Assembly (NCBI GenBank): GCA_044227505.1
Contig: JBGAWP010000002.1
Location: 1 to 64,000 of the forward strand
DNA length: 64,000 nt
Reading direction: 5' to 3'
Origin: UBA7236 sp044227505
GTDB lineage: Bacteria; Bacteroidota; Bacteroidia; Chitinophagales; BACL12
A program made the position numbers and the translations under genes. Shown in pieces: positions 25,717-32,761 of the stretch. The notes under the pieces are model-generated. The model made no database searches. It was not told where the DNA came from and saw only the letters and a list, made by a program, of their open reading frames with translations. Position 1 is the first letter of the stretch. Every line of letters starts with the position of its first letter.

Positions 25717-26328
25717 ATGTATTTTGTTAAAACACCTTTTTATTTAAAAACGGTATATCCCAGCCTGATCTGGGATATTAAAAAAAAGAATACATTGTAT
25801 CTTACCTTCGACGATGGACCTATTCCTGTAGTAACGGAGGAAATATTAAATATGTTGAGATCCTATAATGCTTCCGCTACTTTTTTTTGTATAGGAGAAA
25901 ATATAAATCAAAATAAAAATATATTTGAGAACCTGAAAAAGGATGGTCACGCTATTGGGAATCATACTTATCATCATCTCAACGGATGGAAAACAGATCT
26001 GGATAAATATATTGAGGATGTAAGACTCTGTGATAATGAATTTTCAACTCCCTTATTCCGGCCACCTTATGGAAGAATAGGATTTCATCAAATTCAGGAA
26101 TTAAAAAAACAATATAAGATCATCATGTGGGATGTTTTGAGCGGTGATTTTGATGTTGATGCCGATGCTGCAAAATGCACTAAAAATGTAGTTGATAATT
26201 CAGTGGAGGGAAGTATCATTGTTTTTCACGATAGTTTAAAAGCAAAAGACAGGGTATTAAAAAGTTTACCTTTGGTACTGGAACATTTTTCGAAGGAAGG
26301 ATTTGTTTTTGATAAAATGGAATTTTAA
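25717..26328 (+). CDS. NodB-type polysaccharide deacetylase
   Basis: The protein has 203 residues covering little more than the NodB domain. The catalytic/metal motif TFDDGP is at about 30-35 (Asp32, Asp33), the zinc-ligand motif GNHTYHH at 81-87, then FRPPYGR and MWDVLSGDFD. Known members remove acetyl groups from chitin oligomers, peptidoglycan or other N-acetylated glycans. There is no signal peptide beyond a short hydrophobic start, so it may act in the cytoplasm or the periplasm. MYFVKTPFYL at 25717 is the usual family start; an upstream TTG at 25699 would lie inside the -7 box region. Confidence 0.9.
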   Translation: MYFVKTPFYLKTVYPSLIWDIKKKNTLYLTFDDGPIPVVTEEILNMLRSYNASATFFCIGENINQNKNIFENLKKDGHAIGNHTYHHLNGWKTDLDKYIEDVRLCDNEFSTPLFRPPYGRIGFHQIQELKKQYKIIMWDVLSGDFDVDADAAKCTKNVVDNSVEGSIIVFHDSLKAKDRVLKSLPLVLEHFSKEGFVFDKMEF

Positions 26329-26347
26329 GTAGTAATAATAATTTTGG

Positions 26348-27115
26348 ATGACAGATACACATGCACATATTTATTTACCGGAATTCGACCTGGATAAAAA
26401 GGAAATAATATTGCGTGCAAAGGAAGCAGGTGTTTCAAAAATATTTTTACCCAATATTGATATAGATACCATTGTTCCGATGTTGCAATTGTGTTTGGAG
26501 GAAAAAAATTATTTTTTCCCAATGATGGGACTACATCCTTGCAGCGTAAAAGATAATTATGCATTTCAGCTCGCCTTCATGGAAAAATACTTGCAAGAGG
26601 GTAAACATAAATTCTACGGAATAGGAGAATGTGGTCTCGATTATTTTTGGGATAAAAGTATGATCGAAGAGCAAAAAATTGCTTTTGAAATGCAAATTCA
26701 ATTTGCTAAAAATTATAAATTACCCATAATTATTCATTCGCGTGAAGCCATTGACGATTGTATTGATATGATCGCCAAACATAAAGACGAGAACCTGCAC
26801 GGAATTTTTCACTGTTTTTCAGGAACGGAAGAACAATTGGAAAAAATTATTTCATTGGGTTTTTATGCCGGAATTGGGGGTGTGGCAACATTTAAAAATG
26901 GGGGTTTGGATAAAGTATTGAAAAAGGAACACCTTCCTAACCTGGTATTGGAAACCGATTCACCTTATCTTTCACCGGTTCCGTTCCGGGGAAAAAGAAA
27001 TGAGCCATCCTACCTGAAATATGTGTCGAAAAGGCTAGCTGAGATACTTTTAATAGCAGAATCCGAGCTTTTATCAGCCACAGAATCAAATGTTTCCCGA
27101 ATATTTAAGGTTTAA
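26348..27115 (+). CDS. TatD-family metal-dependent hydrolase (DNase)
   Basis: The protein has 255 residues, the typical length. Metal-binding motifs occur in order: TDTHAHIYLPEF (His5, His7 region), GIGECGLDYFW, PIIIHSREA, GIFHCFSG and LETDSPYLSP. TatD proteins are cytoplasmic magnesium-dependent 3'-5' DNases/RNases used in repair. It follows the deacetylase by 19 bp on the same strand, likely the same operon, and tRNA-Ser follows 21 bp after its stop. Confidence 0.93.
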   Translation: MTDTHAHIYLPEFDLDKKEIILRAKEAGVSKIFLPNIDIDTIVPMLQLCLEEKNYFFPMMGLHPCSVKDNYAFQLAFMEKYLQEGKHKFYGIGECGLDYFWDKSMIEEQKIAFEMQIQFAKNYKLPIIIHSREAIDDCIDMIAKHKDENLHGIFHCFSGTEEQLEKIISLGFYAGIGGVATFKNGGLDKVLKKEHLPNLVLETDSPYLSPVPFRGKRNEPSYLKYVSKRLAEILLIAESELLSATESNVSRIFKV

Positions 27116-27136
27116 AACGTAATTTTGCAGCCCGAA

Positions 27137-27224
27137 GGAGAGATGTCCGAGTGGTTGAAGGAGCACGCCTGGAAAGTGTGTATACTCCAAAAGGGTATCC
27201 AGGGTTCGAATCCCTGTCTCTCCG
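27137..27224 (+). tRNA. tRNA-Ser(GGA)
   Basis: An 88-nt class II tRNA. Acceptor arms GGAGAGA (27137-27143) and TCTCTCC (27217-27223) pair fully; anticodon stem CACGC/GTGTG; loop CTGGAAA with anticodon GGA at 27171-27173 reading UCC/UCU; long variable arm TATACTCCAAAAGGGTAT; T-loop GGTTCGAATCC. Discriminator base G; CCA is not encoded. It should be charged by SerRS. Confidence 0.97.
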
Positions 27225-27238
27225 CAAACATAGGCAGT

Positions 27239-27259
27239 CCCGCGATAGCGGGATTTTTT
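27239..27259 (+). terminator. terminator downstream of tRNA-Ser
   Basis: CCCGC (27239-27243), loop GATA, GCGGG (27248-27252), then ATTTTTTG. It is the side arm of the larger folded element at 27233-27339. Confidence 0.85.
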
Positions 27260-27316
27260 GTTTAAAAGAATTATGTCCAAACGAAGTTTGAGCATAATTC
27301 TTTTAAACAAAAAATC
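27252..27316. repeat. 24-bp-arm inverted repeat after tRNA-Ser
   Basis: Arms at 27252-27275 and 27293-27316 are exact reverse complements (GATTTTTTG...ATTATG and CATAATT...AAAAAATC). The 17-nt loop itself forms CAAAC/GTTTG. Outside, GGCAGT (27233-27238) pairs with ACTGCC (27334-27339), so the whole 107 nt could fold as a branched structure. Confidence 0.9.
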
Positions 27317-27403
27317 AATGAGCGCAGCGAATGACTGCCGGCAGTTTGAAACTCCCCATCTTAGGGATCACAGAGTAATCCCGGTCACTTTTTTTGAAAG
27401 TTT

Positions 27404-27670
27404 TTTCCCGCAGGGTTCGCAGAGGTGCAGAGCGCTCAGAGATTTATAAAATTGAAATAATATTTAAATCCGCGAAATCCGCGTAATCCTCTAAAATCCG
27501 TGATACAAATGTTGTTGTTTCCCGCAGGGCCCGCAGAGGAGCAGAGGGCGCAGAGATTTATAAAATTGAAAAAATAATTAAATCCGCGAAATCCGTGTAA
27601 TCCTTAAAAATCCGTGATTCAAATGTTGTGTTTCCCGCAGTGTTAAGGAGGTGCAGAGTTTGCAAAGGTT
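27404..27670. repeat. 114-bp tandem repeat, CCCGCAG/CAGAG type, 2.3 copies
   Basis: Units begin with TTTCCCGCAG at 27404, 27518 and 27631. Each reads CCCGCAG...GCAGAGG...GCAGAG, an AT-rich stretch (GATTTATAAAATTGAAA), then ATCCGCGAAATCCG, and ends near AAATGTTG. The third is truncated. An inverse copy lies at 28168-28213, beyond the small lipoprotein gene. With the tRNA-linked element it fills the 499-bp gap after the tRNA. Confidence 0.9.
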
Positions 27671-27693
27671 CTTATTATGGGAATAAATAATTG

Positions 27694-27701
27694 TAAATTT
27701 G
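27694..27701 (+). promoter_or_regulatory. candidate -7 box (TAAATTTG)
   Basis: TAAATTTG fits TAnnTTTG, 22 nt before the TTG start at 27724, and supports that start. Confidence 0.45.
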
Positions 27702-27723
27702 TGAAATCCAAAATCGAATAAAA

Positions 27724-28062
27724 TTGTATAAATTCATTGGTATACAGAGAAGGTTTATTACATTATTATTAGCTTTAATATTTGTCACGTCATCATGCAA
27801 TACATTTATGAAATGTTCGCAGACCGAGGTTTATGAATATGTAAAAGATTTGGAAGTTGGAATATTAAGAGAGGGTGTTTATGATTTCCCAAATATTGAT
27901 GAACTAAATATATTGAGAATAGAAAATTCGTATTTCATTGATGATACTCTATTGCGGTTTTATGGTAAAGATACTACGTTTCAACATTTTACAATCCAAT
28001 TAAAATGCCAATTCGGGAAATTAAATATAATCAGTTCAGAATTTGAGGGGTGGACAAACTGA
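27724..28062 (+). CDS. small hypothetical lipoprotein
   Basis: The protein has 112 residues from a TTG start. The N-terminus MYKFIGIQRRFITLLLALIF is a basic then hydrophobic signal followed by VTSSC, with the lipid cysteine at about residue 25. The mature part (ECK-free, about 85 residues) contains DLEVGILREGVYDFPNIDEL and ends EGWTN; no family is recognised. No ATG gives a frame with a signal peptide, so TTG is accepted. The gene stands alone and is bracketed by inverted copies of a repeat (27404-27670 and 28168-28213), so it may be a cargo gene or simply lie in a repeat-prone region. Confidence 0.6.
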   Translation: MYKFIGIQRRFITLLLALIFVTSSCNTFMKCSQTEVYEYVKDLEVGILREGVYDFPNIDELNILRIENSYFIDDTLLRFYGKDTTFQHFTIQLKCQFGKLNIISSEFEGWTN

Positions 28063-28145
28063 AATATTATAATATTTTACGAATTATTTATTGAAAAGGA
28101 ATTTTACCCAACAACTTACATTTCTCACTTCTATTAAAAGGACAA

Positions 28146-28213
28146 TTGTTTTACGAAGTAAAACAACTCTTCTCTGCGTTCTCTGCACCTCTGCGAACTC
28201 TGCGGGAAATTTT
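28146..28213. repeat. hairpin plus inverse copy of the CCCGCAG repeat
   Basis: TTGTTTTAC-GAA-GTAAAACAA (28146-28166) is a perfect 9-bp hairpin. It is followed at once by CTGCGTTCTCTGCACCTCTG...CTGCGGGAAA (to about 28213), the reverse complement of the start of the 114-bp unit. Confidence 0.8.
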
Positions 28214-28239
28214 TTAACCTATTTCTGCCCGAAACGCAA

Positions 28240-29535
28240 TTACTTGATCTCTATACCATATTTCTGCTCATACTTCTTACTCAGATCAGTTTGCCAGTTT
28301 GTAACCGGAGTTTTTTCTCCGTTGATATAAATATTTGTGATCCTGCTTGTTCGCATATCTAAAACATCACCTTCACTTATAAATAAAGTTGCACTTTTTC
28401 CTGTTTCCAGTGTTCCGTAATTTTTTTCAATTCCCAGAAATTTTGCATTTGTAAGCGTGATCATTTTTAAAGCATCCTCTTTTGATATTCCATATGCAGC
28501 AGCTGTTCCTGCATCAAATGGAAGATTGCGCATATTCCAGAAACTTCCTCCTTCATTGCTAACACTTAGTCCGCACTCAATTCCTGCTTTTAATAAAATG
28601 GAGGGTAACTTATATGGCAATTCAATTGGATCTCCCTCCAATCCGGGAAGTTCATGTGTACATTCCAACAACACCGGAATATTATTTTCTTTTAAAAGAT
28701 CCAATACGCGATAACTTTGTCTTCCACCAACAAGTACGATTTTTATCTGATATTGTTTTGCAAAATCAACAACTCCGATTATTTGTTTGGCATCATTGGC
28801 ATCAATAAATAATTTTTGTTCTCCACTGAAAATTTTCCGCATTGCTTCAAAACGCAAATTTTTAACTGCATGTTCCGATGCGCTGCAGTACGCTTTTGCC
28901 TCATCAAAGAAATTTTTAATGGCGATCACTTCGTTTTCGTAGGTGTCACTTTTTTTATATTCCCCTTTCAGATAATCATATCCATAATATCCCGGCCAAT
29001 ACATGTGCATGTTATTGTCCATTTTAACGGCAGCATCCTCCCAATTCCATCCCGACATTTTAACTACACTGCTTTGTCCTGAAATTACTCCTCCGTCAGG
29101 AATGATCTGCGATAATAAAATACCATTTGTTCTGAGTGTGGAAATTGCTTTCGAATCGGTATTGTAAGCAATAATGGATCTGATATTCGGATTAAATTGT
29201 CCCACCTCATAAGCATCCCGTGTTGCCCGCACAGCTTCAATTTCCTTCAATCCCAGTTGATTGTTCATGGCAATAATTCCCGGATAAATGTGTTTTCCGC
29301 TGGCATCTATCATGGTTGCAGTATTATCATCGTAACCCGATTCTTTTTTTACTCCCGCATATTGTAAAATTCCATCCTGAATTATCACTAATCCATTCTC
29401 AATAACACTGCCATTTCCTACATGTATGGTTGCATTGGAAATTACTACCGGCACTTTTTGTGCGGAGAGCGCTGCAGTAATTAAAATCAGTAAAGCAGAA
29501 AATATAATTTTTATATTGTTTAATTGAATATTCAT
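28240..29535 (-). CDS. secreted amidohydrolase-like protein, metal site degenerate
   Basis: The protein has 431 residues. A signal peptide (about 1-25, ALSAQ) is followed by the small beta-sandwich and TIM-barrel layout of imidazolonepropionase-like amidohydrolases; the C-terminal sandwich EDALKMITLTNAKFLGIEKNYGTLETGKSATLFI is clear. Where the family has PGxIDxHxH this protein has YPGIIAMNNQLGLKE, so the first two metal histidines are missing, and the late NSDD-like aspartate is SNEGG. It may be inactive or a binding subunit. It follows a larger paralogue by 84 bp on the same strand, likely one operon. Confidence 0.85.
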   Translation of the reverse strand: MNIQLNNIKIIFSALLILITAALSAQKVPVVISNATIHVGNGSVIENGLVIIQDGILQYAGVKKESGYDDNTATMIDASGKHIYPGIIAMNNQLGLKEIEAVRATRDAYEVGQFNPNIRSIIAYNTDSKAISTLRTNGILLSQIIPDGGVISGQSSVVKMSGWNWEDAAVKMDNNMHMYWPGYYGYDYLKGEYKKSDTYENEVIAIKNFFDEAKAYCSASEHAVKNLRFEAMRKIFSGEQKLFIDANDAKQIIGVVDFAKQYQIKIVLVGGRQSYRVLDLLKENNIPVLLECTHELPGLEGDPIELPYKLPSILLKAGIECGLSVSNEGGSFWNMRNLPFDAGTAAAYGISKEDALKMITLTNAKFLGIEKNYGTLETGKSATLFISEGDVLDMRTSRITNIYINGEKTPVTNWQTDLSKKYEQKYGIEIK

Positions 29536-29619
29536 TTTTCGGTATTTATGGATGTTGAATTTATTTTATTTATAACATTAATTTCCTTTCATATGATCTT
29601 CCACGTCTTCACAATCATA

Positions 29620-32538
29620 TTATTTTTGTTCTTTTCCCACAACCGGAATAGTTGCTGCTCCTCCATTTTTTTCTGCTATCATTTTTGTTATAATGCGATA
29701 ACGTTCTTTGTTCATATTTTCCTGTAAAATATCATCAGCGGATCTGTCATAATAAATAATTCCATCAACCAGTGTTTTTTCCGCTATTGCATAAATACTG
29801 AGTGGATTGTCGCTCCATAAAACAATATCGGCATCTTTTCCTTCCTTAATACTTCCAACCCTATCATCAACATGTAATAATTTCGCGGGATTTAATGTTA
29901 CCATTTTTAAGGCATCCTCTTCACTCATTCCGGCATATTTTATCGATTTCGCAGCTTCCTGATTTAATCGTCTGGCCATTTCCGCATCGTCTGAATTAAT
30001 TGCAGTTACAATTCCTTCATTATGCATGATAGCAGGATTTTGTGGAATTGCTTCCATCACTTCATATTTATATGCCCACCAATCGGCAAAGGAGGAAGCA
30101 CCCGCGCCATGTGCTTTCATTTTGTCGGCAACTTTATATCCCTCCAAAATATGCGTAAATGTATTTACGGTAAAATTGTGTTTATCGGCAACTTTCATGA
30201 GCATGTTGATCTCACTCTGCACATAACTATGGCAGGTAATAAATCTTTTTTCCTGCAATATTTCAGCAATGGCTTCCAGTTCAAGATCTTTACGCGTTAT
30301 TTTATTCACATCATTTTTTGCAATGATATATTCTTCTGCACGCGTAAAAATATCTTCATACACTTGTTCAACGCCCATTCTTGTTTGCGGAAAGCGAACT
30401 GTATTAAAATCACCCCAATTGGATTGTTTTACATTTTCTCCCAAAGCGAATTTTATAAATCCATCCCAATTCTGAAATTTCATTTCTTCCGGAGAAAGAC
30501 CCCAGCGCAATTTTATTAATTGCGTTTGACCTCCCACAGCATTTGCCGAACCATGCAATAAATGTGAACTGGTAACGCCGCCACTTAACTGGCGATAAAT
30601 GTTTATATCATCACAATCCACCACATCACCGATCCGAACCTCTGCACTGCTCGATTGTGTACCTTCATTTACGCCGTCAGAAATTGCTATGTGTGAGTGT
30701 TCGTCAATAATTCCGGCTGTTAAATGTTTATTTGTACCATCTATTACAGTGGCATTTTTCGCGGAAATATTTTTGCCTATTTTTAATATTTTGCCACCAG
30801 AAATCAATACGTCATAATTCTTTAAGATGCCCTCGCTTTCGTTTGTCCAGATTGTAGTATTTGTAATTAAAATTTCTTTTTGTTTTGGTTTTTCTGTCCA
30901 ACCATATGCAGTAAACGGATAAACAACTGCACCTGTTTGTATTAAACTATCTGTTTTTTTGTCTGGTTTTTTATCAGCATACACATTGCTGAATTCCGCA
31001 CTCCAGTTTATCCATTTTTCGTTTAATTGACCCTTTCCGGAAAAAGATCGCTCATTGGCCCATCCTGTAAGTCGGATATTATCAGTGCCATCAGTAAACG
31101 AGATCGAAATGTTTTCGTTATTGATATTTCCAACAGCCTTAACCGTATCAGTATTTTTAATTACTGCGAATTCAGGTGCATCTTTTTTGCCTTTTATTAC
31201 TAATCCGTAAATCCTGTTGTCAACATTAAATTTATATATTCCACGCACATCATTTTCCATTGGTTTTTGAACAATATATTGTTCCCCTTTTACCCAATTT
31301 TGATAGATCACGGTTTCTTCGTCAAATATATTTCCGGAGGTGATGATGAAATTTGCGATCTTGCCTTTAGCAAGAGTGCCTAAATCATTTTGCGCATTAA
31401 TTAATAGGGCAGGTGTGGTGGTTAATGCAGCCAAAGCTGTTTTTTCAGTTAATCCGTATTGCACCGCTTTACGCACGTTTTTTAACAGATCATTTTTATT
31501 TTCCAATCCGGCGGAGGTCAAACAAAATTGTATACCGGCCTTTTCTAAATAACTGCAATTTGCAGGTGCCATTTCCCAGTGCTTCAGATCTGCCAATGTG
31601 AGTAATTCAGCGTCAAATGGATCGCTTACATCCGGAGTTTTAGGATAATTAACAGGAATAATTAATGCAGTATTTGTATTTTTTATTTCAGTTATGCGTT
31701 GATATTCATCTCCGCTTCCATTAATAATAAATTTTAGATTGAATTCATCCCCAATTTTATCAGCACGTATTATTTCAAGTTTATCATGGGTATCGAAAAT
31801 ATGCACCAGTGTTTTATTTTGGTTCAGCGACTCGAGTGAAAAATTTTTTTCAATTCCATTTCCGGCTTTTGCATACCAATCGGCATCTAAAAATGTTTGA
31901 CGCAATAATGCTATACTACCCATTTCGGAAGAAGGATAATTTTGTGTAGAACTTCCTTTTCTGAAGGAATAATGATCACTCACCTTTTCTTTAACTAACA
32001 TTTTTCCGGATGCATCATTGCCCATTAAAACCAATGCACCTGTTCCCTGCATAATTCCATCATTGCGATGTGTGATAACTGCCCCGATACCACTGTTTCT
32101 GAATAATTTATTTTTAGAGGTATCTGTAGCAAAATTTTGATAAGCATTAAATTCCGGGGTAATTGCCTGATTCCAGTTCAAAGCGTTTGTAAAATTATTA
32201 TCCATTTGTGGACCCTGACCTGCCGGAGGATTTACTTTTGCGGCTATACCATAGTCTGCATCCAATTCAATAAAAGAAGGGTAAATAAATTTCCCTTTTG
32301 CATCTATTATTACTGCATCTTTTGGAGCAGTTATCATTCCTGCATCCACAATTTTGCCTTCTTTAATAACTAGTGTTCCATTTTCAATTTTTGTATTTGG
32401 ATCAATAATAAGTGTTGCATTAATAAACGCATAGGTTTTTTCACGCACATCAAAAACTCCGTTTACAGGAAATGTGGTTTGGGAAATTCCGGAAATGGTA
32501 AAAAATCCGACAATGATCAATAAAAGGTATTTTTTCAT
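29620..32538 (-). CDS. secreted two-domain amidohydrolase
   Basis: The protein has 972 residues with a signal peptide (1-20, SGISQ). The N-terminal half (about 22-430) is an amidohydrolase-like domain lacking HxH (YPSFIELDADYG). The C-terminal half (about 560-960) keeps the metal ligands: DEHSHIA near 612, TCHSYVQ, FTHILEGY and NSDDAEMARRLNQEAAKS, plus the C-terminal NPAKLLHVDDRVGSIKEGKDADIVLWS. Relatives hydrolyse cyclic amides or peptides in the periplasm; the substrate is unknown. It is the first gene of a two-gene unit with the 431-residue protein. Confidence 0.9.
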   Translation of the reverse strand: MKKYLLLIIVGFFTISGISQTTFPVNGVFDVREKTYAFINATLIIDPNTKIENGTLVIKEGKIVDAGMITAPKDAVIIDAKGKFIYPSFIELDADYGIAAKVNPPAGQGPQMDNNFTNALNWNQAITPEFNAYQNFATDTSKNKLFRNSGIGAVITHRNDGIMQGTGALVLMGNDASGKMLVKEKVSDHYSFRKGSSTQNYPSSEMGSIALLRQTFLDADWYAKAGNGIEKNFSLESLNQNKTLVHIFDTHDKLEIIRADKIGDEFNLKFIINGSGDEYQRITEIKNTNTALIIPVNYPKTPDVSDPFDAELLTLADLKHWEMAPANCSYLEKAGIQFCLTSAGLENKNDLLKNVRKAVQYGLTEKTALAALTTTPALLINAQNDLGTLAKGKIANFIITSGNIFDEETVIYQNWVKGEQYIVQKPMENDVRGIYKFNVDNRIYGLVIKGKKDAPEFAVIKNTDTVKAVGNINNENISISFTDGTDNIRLTGWANERSFSGKGQLNEKWINWSAEFSNVYADKKPDKKTDSLIQTGAVVYPFTAYGWTEKPKQKEILITNTTIWTNESEGILKNYDVLISGGKILKIGKNISAKNATVIDGTNKHLTAGIIDEHSHIAISDGVNEGTQSSSAEVRIGDVVDCDDINIYRQLSGGVTSSHLLHGSANAVGGQTQLIKLRWGLSPEEMKFQNWDGFIKFALGENVKQSNWGDFNTVRFPQTRMGVEQVYEDIFTRAEEYIIAKNDVNKITRKDLELEAIAEILQEKRFITCHSYVQSEINMLMKVADKHNFTVNTFTHILEGYKVADKMKAHGAGASSFADWWAYKYEVMEAIPQNPAIMHNEGIVTAINSDDAEMARRLNQEAAKSIKYAGMSEEDALKMVTLNPAKLLHVDDRVGSIKEGKDADIVLWSDNPLSIYAIAEKTLVDGIIYYDRSADDILQENMNKERYRIITKMIAEKNGGAATIPVVGKEQK

Positions 32539-32761
32539 AAATTTTTTTTGGACCCTGGTTAACGCTATTCAGGCAACGGGTATTTACTCAGTCGCGTCTA
32601 TCCAATGGAATGAACCGCTAAGATAAAAATTGAAAACATAATAAAAAGTTAAATCAACTTAATAATCCCGACCATCCGGGTCACTTTCTTTACAATTTTA
32701 TGATAAACTTTAACACTATACTTCCTTAACTTATTTAACTTTAAAACTTGAAATTCAGGTA

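Noticed and set aside
27086..27310. Open frame on the minus strand across tRNA-Ser (GETGIRTLDTLLEYTHFPGV)
   Set aside because: It is the antisense translation of tRNA-Ser and the inverted repeat beside it; the same peptide start MFKRIM recurs on the other strand because of the palindrome.
30022..30519. 165-codon open frame opposite the large amidohydrolase
   Set aside because: It is antisense to a conserved coding region and has no recognisable domain.
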